This document shows, piece after piece, positions 8,546 through 16,486 of a DNA stretch of 64,000 nt (positions are counted from its first letter, which is position 1; the number at the start of each line of letters is the position of its first letter). Made by a program: the position numbers and the translations under genes. Location of the stretch: assembly GCA_902576905.1 (NCBI GenBank), contig CACGWW010000002.1:62001-126000 (forward strand), written 5' to 3'. The DNA comes from an uncultured Alphaproteobacteria bacterium. Its GTDB lineage: Bacteria > Pseudomonadota > Alphaproteobacteria > Rhodobacterales > Rhodobacteraceae. The notes below the pieces were generated by a model. It had not been told where the DNA came from. It saw only the letters and a program-made list of their open reading frames with translations, and searched no databases.

Positions 8546-10222
8546 ATGAAAGTCAAATCTGATATCGAAATTGCAAGAGAGGCACAGAAACTTCCTATAA
8601 AAGAAGTAGCAAAAAAATTAGGTATAGAAGACGAAGAATTAATCCCCTTTGGGCATGATAAAGCAAAAGTATCAGATCAATTTATTAGATCGGTAAAAAA
8701 TAATCAAAACGGTAAGCTCATTTTAGTAACAGCGGTAAATCCGACACCCGCCGGTGAAGGTAAGACTACGACTACGGTAGGCCTAGGTGATGGACTTTGT
8801 GCTTTGGGAAAGAGAGCGGCTATATGCATTCGCGAAGCATCTTTAGGACCTTGCTTTGGCATGAAAGGGGGAGCTGCTGGCGGTGGGTTAGCGCAAGTTG
8901 TGCCTATGGAAGAAATGAATTTACACTTCACTGGAGACTTTCACGCAATTACTAGCGCTCATAACCTTTTAGCAGCAATGATAGACAACCATATATATTG
9001 GGGTAACGAGCAAAATATTGACCTCCGAAGAGTTGTTTGGCGACGGGTAATGGATATGAATGATAGGGCACTTAGAGACGTAGTCACAAGCCTAGGAGGT
9101 GTCGCTAATGGATATCCAAAGCAATCAGGGTTTGATATCACTGTAGCTTCTGAAGTAATGGCAATTTTATGTTTAGCTAATGATCTTTCAGATCTCAGAA
9201 AAAGATTAGGTGAAATAATCGTTGCGTATAGAAAAGATCGAACTCCAGTTTTTTGCAAAGATATTAAAGCAGATGGCGCAATGACCGTACTCTTACAACA
9301 AGCTATGCAACCCAATATCGTTCAAACACTAGAAAATAATCCTGCATTTGTCCATGGAGGACCTTTTGCTAATATTGCCCATGGTTGCAATTCTGTTATC
9401 GCTACAAAAACCGCTCTAAAGATAGCTAACTATGTAGTAACCGAAGCGGGTTTTGGAGCCGACCTCGGTGCCGAAAAATTTGTTAATATAAAGTGTAGGA
9501 AAGCTGGGATAAAGCCCGACGCTGCTGTAATCGTTGCCACAGTTAGGTCGATGAAAATGAACGGTGGCATAGTTTCCAAAAATGATCTGAGTAGGGAAAA
9601 TATCGAAGCTGTGCAACGAGGTTGTGCAAACCTTGGAAGACATATTGAAAATGTAAAATCATTTGGAATACCAGTCGTTGTTGCAATAAACCACTTTGTT
9701 AGCGATACAAATGCTGAGATTGAGGCGCTCAGACGGTATGTAGCTGATAAGGGTACTGAAGCTTTTGTCTGTAAGCATTGGGCAGAAGGTTCTACCGGAA
9801 TCCTTCCTCTCGCGAATAAGGTTGTTGAGATTGCAGAAAACAAAAGTAAATTTGTTTACACATACAAAGACGATTTGTCTCTGATTAAAAAAATCGAAAG
9901 AGTCGCTAAAAAAATATATAGAGCTGATGAAGTTCTTGCGAACAAGTCAATTAGGGATCAGCTACAGTTATGGGAAAATGATGGTTATGGTGATCTCCCT
10001 ATTTGTATGGCGAAAACCCAATATAGCTTTACTACAGATCCTAACAGAAGGGGTGCACCAAACGGGCACTCAATACCAATAAGAGAAGTAAGACTGTCGG
10101 CAGGGGCTGGTTTCATTGTTGTTATTTGTGGAGAAGTTATGACTATGCCTGGACTTCCCAAAGTTCCAAGCGCGGAGGCCATAATGCTCAATAAAAAAGG
10201 CGACGTTGAGGGCTTATTTTAA
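8546..10222 (+). CDS. fhs: Formate-tetrahydrofolate ligase
   Basis: ATP-dependent ligase joining formate to THF, or run in reverse to release formate and ATP from 10-formyl-THF. The 558 residues include the P-loop region [14 protein letters not shown] (~residues 67-80), the glycine-rich [11 protein letters not shown], and the folate-site stretch [17 protein letters not shown]. An AAGGGAGA sits just before the ATG. It follows soxG by 16 bases and precedes folD by 16. In this setting it most likely completes disposal of the methylene-THF made by sarcosine oxidase (methylene to formyl through FolD, then formate plus ATP), though the direction is an inference. Confidence 0.97.
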   Translation: MKVKSDIEIAREAQKLPIKEVAKKLGIEDEELIPFGHDKAKVSDQFIRSVKNNQNGKLILVTAVNPTPAGEGKTTTTVGLGDGLCALGKRAAICIREASLGPCFGMKGGAAGGGLAQVVPMEEMNLHFTGDFHAITSAHNLLAAMIDNHIYWGNEQNIDLRRVVWRRVMDMNDRALRDVVTSLGGVANGYPKQSGFDITVASEVMAILCLANDLSDLRKRLGEIIVAYRKDRTPVFCKDIKADGAMTVLLQQAMQPNIVQTLENNPAFVHGGPFANIAHGCNSVIATKTALKIANYVVTEAGFGADLGAEKFVNIKCRKAGIKPDAAVIVATVRSMKMNGGIVSKNDLSRENIEAVQRGCANLGRHIENVKSFGIPVVVAINHFVSDTNAEIEALRRYVADKGTEAFVCKHWAEGSTGILPLANKVVEIAENKSKFVYTYKDDLSLIKKIERVAKKIYRADEVLANKSIRDQLQLWENDGYGDLPICMAKTQYSFTTDPNRRGAPNGHSIPIREVRLSAGAGFIVVICGEVMTMPGLPKVPSAEAIMLNKKGDVEGLF

Positions 10223-10238
10223 AAGGTCGAGGAAAATA

Positions 10239-11132
10239 ATGAATGAAATTATTGACGGGAAAAAGTTTTCACAAACACTACGCGCCAAAGTAAAAAATTA
10301 TGTGGATGTCATAAAGGAAAAACATGGGGTAACTCCAGGTTTAGCAGTAATACTTGTTGGAGAGGACCCCGCGAGCCAGGTATATGTGAGAAATAAAGGA
10401 AAGCAAACCTTAGAAGTTGGCATGAATTCATATGAGCATAAGCTTGATGCATCGACTTCTTCCGATGTATTACTCAACCTCATAGAAAAATTAAATGACG
10501 ACGCGAATGTTCATGGGATTTTATGTCAACTACCTTTACCCGACCACTTGAATGAAAAAGAGGTGATTAATTCTATCGATCCAAAAAAAGATGTGGATGG
10601 ATTTCATATATCAAATGTTGGTCTTCTAAATACGGGTCAAAAGTCAATGATTCCCTGTACACCATTAGGGTGTTTATTATTACTTAAAGACAGGCTAGGA
10701 GACCTTTCAGGTAAAAATGCAGTGGTCGTAGGAAGATCAAATATAGTTGGTAAGCCGATGGCTAATTTACTTTTACAAGAAAATTGTACTGTAACCATAG
10801 CTCACTCTCGAACAGAGAATATAGAAACTATATGTGCGCAAGCTGATATTATCGTGGCTGCGGTAGGGAGGCCTGAGATGATTAAAAAAGAATGGGTAAA
10901 GCCTGGGGCTACAGTCATAGATGTTGGTATAAACCGAGTAACAAAAAATATTGATGGACACGAAAAAACTACTTTGGTGGGTGACGTTTGTTTTAATGAT
11001 ATGGCTGGTTTAGTAGCCGGCGTTACACCTGTACCCGGTGGAGTAGGACCAATGACTATAGCTTGTCTTTTAGCAAATACTGTTACTGCATGCTATAGAT
11101 CACAAGACCTTTATGACCCAGAGTTTACTTAA
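10239..11132 (+). CDS. folD: Methylene-THF dehydrogenase / methenyl-THF cyclohydrolase
   Basis: Bifunctional FolD interconverts 5,10-methylene-THF and 10-formyl-THF with NADP+. Motifs seen are the catalytic Lys region VYVRNKGKQ, the dinucleotide/THF signature [14 protein letters not shown] and the C-terminal [19 protein letters not shown] chose ATG 10239 (GAGGAAAATA upstream, MNEIIDGK start as in relatives) over the longer frame from 10206 that overlaps fhs. This gives 297 residues, normal length. Together with fhs it links the C1 unit from demethylation to formate or to purine and formyl donors. Confidence 0.96.
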   Translation: MNEIIDGKKFSQTLRAKVKNYVDVIKEKHGVTPGLAVILVGEDPASQVYVRNKGKQTLEVGMNSYEHKLDASTSSDVLLNLIEKLNDDANVHGILCQLPLPDHLNEKEVINSIDPKKDVDGFHISNVGLLNTGQKSMIPCTPLGCLLLLKDRLGDLSGKNAVVVGRSNIVGKPMANLLLQENCTVTIAHSRTENIETICAQADIIVAAVGRPEMIKKEWVKPGATVIDVGINRVTKNIDGHEKTTLVGDVCFNDMAGLVAGVTPVPGGVGPMTIACLLANTVTACYRSQDLYDPEFT

Positions 11133-11193
11133 CGATTATTTTTTGGAGTTTTTTTGTTAATTGTTACTTTCGTGATAACATTTAACGATTATT
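11129..11193. repeat. 12-base direct repeat flanking an inverted repeat upstream of nrtS
   Basis: TTAACGATTATT occurs at 11129-11140 (covering the folD stop) and again at 11182-11193. Between them an imperfect hairpin pairs 11156-11166 with 11176-11186 (10 of 11 pairs, nine-base loop). Its 3' arm runs into the second direct repeat. There is no T-run behind it, so it is not a standard terminator. It could be an operator for the genes that follow. Confidence 0.6.
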
Positions 11194-11209
11194 CGTATGA
11201 GCCCAACTT

Positions 11210-11464
11210 TTGAAAAACATAACAAACCACGATAGCTTTTTAAAGCTTGCCCTTCGAAAAAGTGTAATAAGAAGAGCTTTAAGGATTGCTCTAATCGTTG
11301 GTTGTATACTTGCTCTAATAAACCATGGTGACAGAATAATTTTTCAGGATATGAAATCAGTCGATTGGTTTAAAATTCTTTTAACTTTCTGCGTGCCGTA
11401 CTGTGTCTCCACTATTTCATCGGTTTTGGCAATCAAACGAGAAATTGAGATAAATGAGTCCTAA
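11210..11464 (+). CDS. nrtS: NrtS-like small nitrate/nitrite transporter
   Basis: An 84-residue membrane protein with two hydrophobic segments. The second contains KILLTFCVPYCVSTISSV, the hallmark of the NrtS family, preceded by RRALRIALIVGCILALINHGD. NrtS proteins have been described as small nitrate/nitrite transporters; I infer the role from family resemblance only. The start is weak: TTG at 11210 without a good ribosome site. An ATG at 11195 lies in another frame and would join this one (MSPT-LKNIT) if one T of the T4 run at 11207-11210 were absent, so the true N-terminus may differ. Its place between folD and the SDR gene is unexplained. Confidence 0.75.
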   Translation: MKNITNHDSFLKLALRKSVIRRALRIALIVGCILALINHGDRIIFQDMKSVDWFKILLTFCVPYCVSTISSVLAIKREIEINES

Positions 11465-11506
11465 AAAAAAAAGTTTTCTTTATAATTATTTCCTATAGAG
11501 GTTTTT

Positions 11507-12361
11507 ATGAAAAAAAAGATATTGCTTACAGGCGCAGGAGGTAGATTGGGTTCTTATCTTAGAGAGCCACTTTCAAACATCTGCAGTACACTTATTTCGA
11601 CTGACATAAAAAAAGATATTGGAAAACTCAATGAAAATGAAAAATATTTTTCAGCCGATTTATCAAATTTTGATCAGATATGTGACCTAACAAAAGACGT
11701 TTCGCTTATCTGCCATTTTGGAGCTTTAGTAGACGAAGTGCCATTTAACGATATGCTAGGTGCTAATTTTATTGGCTCCTATAACATTTGGGAAGCAGCT
11801 CGCCAAAATAAGTGTACTAGGGTAGTTTATGCAAGTTCTATTCATGCAGTCGGCATGTATAAAAGAACAAAAACATTAAGGCCAAAGACTGCACATCGAG
11901 CTGATGGTTTTTATGGGCTATCAAAGTGTTTCACTGAAAATTTGGCCCGGATGTATTACGATAAATGTGGTGTTGAAGCGGTGTGCTTAAGAATTGCTAC
12001 ATGTTCACCAGTAACAACGCAAAGAAGTTTATCGAGTTGGCTTTCTTATGGTGACTTGGTTCAATTGGTTATGAAAGCAATTGATACTTCACATACCGGT
12101 TATTCGGTTATTTATGGAGTGTCAGACAATGATCGTTCTAACTTGAGCAACATAGAAGCAGGGCATATCGGTTTCAAACCCAAAGATAATGCTGAGATTT
12201 ACGCAAATAAAATCTTCGCAGATGACTTAACAGACGAATTAGCAGACGAAGGGAACAAATTGCATGGTGGTCCTTTTGCATCCACTGATCTAGGAGTTAG
12301 CGCGATGGATAAAATGAAAATAGTTTATGCGCATAAAGGGGATTTACCAGATGAAAGATAA
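11507..12361 (+). CDS. NAD-dependent epimerase/dehydratase-type SDR, uronate dehydrogenase-like
   Basis: An extended short-chain dehydrogenase of 284 residues. The NAD-binding motif is TGAGGRLGSYL at residues 8-18, the active-site Ser is in ASSIHAVG and the Tyr/Lys pair in YGLSK (~residue 140). The HAVGMY segment and overall length resemble uronate (hexuronate) dehydrogenases, which oxidise galacturonate or glucuronate to the aldarolactone. The best reading is an NAD-dependent polyol or sugar-acid oxidoreductase. A GAGG precedes the ATG, and its stop overlaps the ThDP enzyme start, so the two are translationally coupled and probably act in one route. Confidence 0.8.
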   Translation: MKKKILLTGAGGRLGSYLREPLSNICSTLISTDIKKDIGKLNENEKYFSADLSNFDQICDLTKDVSLICHFGALVDEVPFNDMLGANFIGSYNIWEAARQNKCTRVVYASSIHAVGMYKRTKTLRPKTAHRADGFYGLSKCFTENLARMYYDKCGVEAVCLRIATCSPVTTQRSLSSWLSYGDLVQLVMKAIDTSHTGYSVIYGVSDNDRSNLSNIEAGHIGFKPKDNAEIYANKIFADDLTDELADEGNKLHGGPFASTDLGVSAMDKMKIVYAHKGDLPDER

Positions 12362-14096
12362 TAATATGCTTCGAGGAGGACAGCTTTTAGCGAAATCTTT
12401 TAAAGATAAAGGAATAGAACATGTGTTTACACTCGCAGGTGGGTTTTGTAACCCTGCACTTGAGGGTTTCATGAATCATCAAATACCGGTGATAAATTGC
12501 CCGCATGAACAAATTGCGGGCCATTTGGCAGACGGCCATACGAGACTTTCAAGGAAACCTTCTGTTTGTCTAGTTGGACCAGAGGGTTTTGCGAATGCGA
12601 TACCTGCCATGATGGAGGCTTGGGGGGAACGATCTCCTGTAATTTTTGTTACAGGCTCATCCACACTGAAAAAGCAAGGCGCTGGAGGATTTAAGGAAAT
12701 AGATGACGTTTCTATCGCAAGACCACTTACAAAATACAGTGCATCAATAACAGATGGAAATAGAATTCCTGAGTTCGTGGATAGAGCGTGGAGGATAGCG
12801 ACAAGCGGTTATCCAGGACCGGTTCATCTAAGTATGCCAGTAGACATAATGTTTTCTTCCTTTGATGAAAGTTGCTCAGATATGGAGCGTCCATTTACTA
12901 GAAAAGAACCAAAGACTTACAAAGCATGGCCTGAACCCTCAGCACTAAATGAGATAATTGACATTATAAAGTCTTCAAAAAAACCCATAATTATCGGTGG
13001 ACATGGGATATGGTGGTCAAAAAATGAAGACCTGTTAAAGCAAGTTGGTGATGAAATTAAAATTCCAATTTTTAATGTGCCATATCACCAAAAATTATTA
13101 AATGAAAATTGCAAGGCCTTTCTAGGGCTTGCCGATGTGCATCAGTACCATCCTTCAAAGTTTGCTTTCGATGAATCTGATTGCATAATAATGGTAGGAG
13201 GTCGCTTGGATAATCAAATGAATTTCGGCAATCCACCATTATTTCCTGCAAGTTCGAGGCTAATATGTGTCAACGGTTCGCACGAAGAAATAGAATTTAA
13301 TAGAGCGGCTGACCATTTGCTTTTGAGTGATCCTGGAGCTTTTTTTGAAGGTCTACTTAAGTCACATAACAGGGATAAATTCTCTTTGGAAAAAGATTGG
13401 TTAGCTAAAAATATTGGGGAAAGAAAAAAATGGGTGACTGCGTCGCTAAACAATCTTGTTGAAACAACGAATTATCCAGCATGGAGTGGCGGAAAAATTC
13501 ACCCTTTAGAGCTTTCTCTGTCGGTACAAAAGTGTATGACAGACGAAGATATCTTAGTTTTTGATGGAGGTAATACACACTTTTGGTCAGAAATTGCTGT
13601 TAATATAATGGCCTCTAATGGATTAGCTCTTTCCCAAATAATGCACCCTGGTTCCTATTCAATGCTGGGCGTTGGAGTGTCATTTGCACTGTCGGCAAAG
13701 CGGCTCAATAAGGAGAAGACGATTGTATTAATTTCTGGAGATGGTGCTTTCCTTAGTGGGGGTTTATCCATTGAGACAGCCTTTCAAGAAAACCTGCCGA
13801 TTGTTATAATTATCGATAACAATGGTGGTCTAGATTGTATATCGCAACAACAGGAAAGATTGTTCAAGGATGGTTCTCATTTTGCAACAGATTTCAGAGA
13901 TATACCATTTCATGGAATGTTTGAGGGAATGGGGGGTTATGGAGAGCTGGTAACTCACAAAGATGAGATTCAAGGAGCTGTAAGGCGAGCAATAGACAGC
14001 GGGAAACCTGCTTGTGTTAACGTAAAAACAAAAGGCGTTATCAGCCCAATTGTTGCGGCTACAAGCGATAAAAGGGATAAGGCTTCTATAGAATAA
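12351..14096 (+). CDS. ThDP-dependent enzyme of the acetolactate synthase-like superfamily
   Basis: A 581-residue thiamine diphosphate enzyme with the three-domain layout of acetolactate synthase and glyoxylate carboligase. The catalytic Glu is in CPHEQIAGHLADG (~residue 55) and the ThDP/Mg motif is GDGAFLSGG ... IIDNNGG (~465-495). The substrate cannot be read from sequence. It lacks an obvious regulatory-subunit partner nearby, which argues against a biosynthetic acetolactate synthase. I chose ATG 12351, overlapping the upstream SDR by 11 bases; ATG 12366 is possible. It sits two bases before the HIUase-like gene. Candidate activities are decarboxylation, carboligation or C-C cleavage of a small oxoacid. 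Confidence 0.82.
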   Translation: MKDNNMLRGGQLLAKSFKDKGIEHVFTLAGGFCNPALEGFMNHQIPVINCPHEQIAGHLADGHTRLSRKPSVCLVGPEGFANAIPAMMEAWGERSPVIFVTGSSTLKKQGAGGFKEIDDVSIARPLTKYSASITDGNRIPEFVDRAWRIATSGYPGPVHLSMPVDIMFSSFDESCSDMERPFTRKEPKTYKAWPEPSALNEIIDIIKSSKKPIIIGGHGIWWSKNEDLLKQVGDEIKIPIFNVPYHQKLLNENCKAFLGLADVHQYHPSKFAFDESDCIIMVGGRLDNQMNFGNPPLFPASSRLICVNGSHEEIEFNRAADHLLLSDPGAFFEGLLKSHNRDKFSLEKDWLAKNIGERKKWVTASLNNLVETTNYPAWSGGKIHPLELSLSVQKCMTDEDILVFDGGNTHFWSEIAVNIMASNGLALSQIMHPGSYSMLGVGVSFALSAKRLNKEKTIVLISGDGAFLSGGLSIETAFQENLPIVIIIDNNGGLDCISQQQERLFKDGSHFATDFRDIPFHGMFEGMGGYGELVTHKDEIQGAVRRAIDSGKPACVNVKTKGVISPIVAATSDKRDKASIE

Positions 14097-14098
14097 TA

Positions 14099-14441
14099 AT
14101 GCACTCAATAAGTACACATGTATTAAATTCCGAAAACGGTACTCATGTCGCTGGTCTAACAGTTACCCTTACACATATTGGTCCAGATGGGGCAAAAAAG
14201 ACAATGTTTTCAGAAAAAACTGATGCGGGGGGGACGCATTTTAGAGAACTTTGACTTTCCCCTTAAAAGCAATGAAATTTTTGAGATTGAATTTAAACTA
14301 TCAGATATTCATATGAAGAAAAAAGGTATATACTGTAGAGATATAATTTTCAGGGTATCTTTCAGTTCAGAAAATGAAAAATTCCATATTCCCATTATCG
14401 TATCTCAAAACGGCGCTTCTACTTGGTGGTCGGGAGAATAA
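14099..14441 (+). pseudogene. Hydroxyisourate hydrolase / transthyretin-like protein, +1 frameshift
   Basis: Two overlapping frames together give one ~113-residue transthyretin-like protein. The first frame from ATG 14099 reads STHVLNSENG, matching the THVLD start of 5-hydroxyisourate hydrolase, and runs to a stop at ~14270. The second frame carries the rest: GGRILENFDFP with the conserved Arg, the CRDIIFRVSF strand and FHIPIIVS with the second His. Dropping one G from the G7 run at 14227-14233 joins them. The C-terminus is STWWSGE where true hydrolases end in a YRGS-type tetrad, so it may not act on hydroxyisourate. Urate pathway genes are absent nearby. It lies two bases from genes on both sides. 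Confidence 0.72.
14227..14233 (+). other. Probable frameshift site (G7)
   Basis: A run of seven G. With six, the two halves of the transthyretin-like protein read through as TDAGGRIL. It is the second of three +1 homopolymer breaks. Confidence 0.75.
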
Positions 14442-14443
14442 AA

Positions 14444-15571
14444 ATGAATATTCAAAATAAGCTGAATTTCTCTAGAAGGATCAGAAGAACGCCTTTTACT
14501 ACCTCCGTCGAAAAGCATGGAGTAACGGGATTTTCCGTTGTGAACCATACACTACTTCCTAAGTCATTTCAAAACTCAATTGAAGATGATTATTTGCACC
14601 TACAAAAATATGCTCAAATTTGGGACGTTGGCTGTCAAAGGCAAGTTGAAATTAAAGGTAAAGACGCACTCAAACTAATTGAGTTAATGACGCCTAGATC
14701 AATATCAGAACTTCAACCAGGAAAATGTCTTTATATTCCCTTGACCGATGAAAATGGTGGTATAATCAATGATCCTATTCTTATCAAAATAAGTGCCGAT
14801 CATTTCTATCTATCCGTTGCAGACTCAGATGTGTTATTGTGGGCTAGAGGGCTAGCTATTGGTTTTGGCTTAAACGTAAGAATAAGGGAGCCTGATGTGT
14901 GGCCTTTGGCAGTACAAGGACCAAAAGCTGCCGATGTTTTGGCCAAAGTTTTTGGTGAGCGGATATATTCAATTAAAAAATTCAATTTCGACTATTTTTC
15001 ACTTGATGGCTCTTCTCAACTAATAGCCAAAACCGGTTACTCTAGAATTGGTGGTTTTGAAATATATCTGTCTCGACCAGAACTCGGTTCATCTCTATGG
15101 GAAACAATTTTGGAAGCTGGTAGATCAGAAAACATAAGGCCAGGATCTCCAAACATAATAGATAGAGTTGAAGCAGGATTATTATCCTTTGGCAATGAAA
15201 TGACCGTGGAGAACACACCACTGGAATGTAACATGGATAAGTTCTTGGATATAAATAAAAAAGCAGATTATATTGGGAAAAAAGTTCTCCAGCGGCAGAT
15301 TAGATATGGCATTAAAAGACGTATAAGAGGTGTTATTTATGAAGGGCCTAAACTTCCAACAATATCAAGACCTTTACAAGTTTTTGATATAGATAAAAGA
15401 ACTATAGTCGGAAGCTTAACTTCAGGGGCATTCTCGCCACATTTTAAGAGTAATATTGGGGTTGGGATGATCAAATATGGATACTGGAATAATAACAAAA
15501 AAATATTAGTTAATATCGCTGATCAGGAGTTTAGAGAAGGATTAATCAAAGACCTTCCTTTAGTTCAATGA
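14444..15571 (+). CDS. GcvT-family THF-dependent demethylase, DmdA-like
   Basis: A 375-residue GcvT-fold protein resembling DMSP demethylase DmdA along its length. Seen: RRTPFTTSVEKHG and VVNHTLLP near the start, YAQIWDVGCQRQVEIKG, SVADSDVLLWARGLA, PLAVQGPKA and RVEAGLLSFGNEMT. DmdA moves a methyl from DMSP to THF. As I recall the marine enzyme it reads GWSKQGGYE where this one reads GYSRIGGFE, so substrate contacts may differ, and I call it DmdA-like. In a carnitine/betaine/sarcosine operon a related onium substrate such as DMSP or glycine betaine is plausible. The start ATG 14444 follows GGGAGAA by a few bases; the frame upstream overlaps the preceding gene. Confidence 0.82.
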   Translation: MNIQNKLNFSRRIRRTPFTTSVEKHGVTGFSVVNHTLLPKSFQNSIEDDYLHLQKYAQIWDVGCQRQVEIKGKDALKLIELMTPRSISELQPGKCLYIPLTDENGGIINDPILIKISADHFYLSVADSDVLLWARGLAIGFGLNVRIREPDVWPLAVQGPKAADVLAKVFGERIYSIKKFNFDYFSLDGSSQLIAKTGYSRIGGFEIYLSRPELGSSLWETILEAGRSENIRPGSPNIIDRVEAGLLSFGNEMTVENTPLECNMDKFLDINKKADYIGKKVLQRQIRYGIKRRIRGVIYEGPKLPTISRPLQVFDIDKRTIVGSLTSGAFSPHFKSNIGVGMIKYGYWNNNKKILVNIADQEFREGLIKDLPLVQ

Positions 15572-15578
15572 GGTAAGA

Positions 15579-16484
15579 ATGGCTCTGGCTATTAATAAAA
15601 ATGTATTTATTACCTGTGCTGTGACTGGTTCTGGAAGTTCACAAGATAAAAGTCGAGAAGTACCAAGGTCGCCAAAAGAAATTGCAGATAGTGCAATTGA
15701 AGCCGCTAAAGCTGGAGCGGCTATTGTACATTGTCATGTAAGAGATCCCGATACCGGCAGACCAAGTCGTAGGGTTGATCTCTATGAAGAAGTAACAAAA
15801 AGGATTAGAGACTCCGAAACGGACGTCGTTTTGAACTTAACTACCGGAATGGGAGGCGATATTTATCTTGGTCTCAACGCTGAAAACCCACTGCCACTTA
15901 AAGAACCAGAAACAGATATGATAGGGGCGTCGGAAAGAATAATGCATCTTGTTACATGTAAGCCAGAAATCTGCACTTTAGATTGTGGTACAATGAATTT
16001 TGCTGAGGATAACTATGTAATGACCAACACGCCGGGAATGCTAATGGCAATGGCTTCAAAGATCACCAATTTAGGTATTCTTCCTGAGATTGAAGTTTTT
16101 GATACAGGACATCTGTGGCTGGCAAAAAAACTTGTGAACGAAGGTCTGATAAGAGATCCCGTTCTTTTACAGCTTTGTATGGGTATACCCTGGGGCGCAC
16201 CAAATGATATAAATACGTTCATGTCTTTAGTGAATAATATTCCAAAAGACTGGACTTGGTCTGCATTTTCCATAGGGCAATTTCAGATCCCTTATGTTGC
16301 AATGGCCACTCTGGCAGGAGGAAATGTCAGAGTGGGGTTGGAAGATAATATTTGGTTGGAAAAAGGACGGTTAGCAAAGAATTACCAATTGGTTGAAAAA
16401 GCTGTAAATGTCATCGAAAACTCTGGCAGTAAGGTCATGTCACCGAAAGAAGTTCGTGACAAGCTTCGTTTGAAAAAACAATAA
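15579..16484 (+). CDS. Beta-keto acid cleavage enzyme (BKACE), probable 3-dehydrocarnitine cleavage
   Basis: A 301-residue BKACE (DUF849) TIM-barrel enzyme. The zinc ligands are visible in VHCHVRDPDTG (~residues 49-59) and the late Glu in VGLEDN. Members condense a beta-keto acid with acetyl-CoA to give acetoacetate and a new CoA ester. The next gene is a carnitine dehydrogenase fused to a thioesterase, so the likely substrate is 3-dehydrocarnitine, giving betainyl-CoA plus acetoacetate, as described for the carnitine pathway of Sinorhizobium. Family is firm, substrate rests on context. It follows the DmdA-like gene by seven bases and precedes its partner by two. Confidence 0.9.
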   Translation: MALAINKNVFITCAVTGSGSSQDKSREVPRSPKEIADSAIEAAKAGAAIVHCHVRDPDTGRPSRRVDLYEEVTKRIRDSETDVVLNLTTGMGGDIYLGLNAENPLPLKEPETDMIGASERIMHLVTCKPEICTLDCGTMNFAEDNYVMTNTPGMLMAMASKITNLGILPEIEVFDTGHLWLAKKLVNEGLIRDPVLLQLCMGIPWGAPNDINTFMSLVNNIPKDWTWSAFSIGQFQIPYVAMATLAGGNVRVGLEDNIWLEKGRLAKNYQLVEKAVNVIENSGSKVMSPKEVRDKLRLKKQ

Positions 16485-16486
16485 TT

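Noticed and set aside
9430-9843. 137-codon open frame on the minus strand
   Set aside because: It is a shadow of fhs, with no ribosome site and no recognisable domain.
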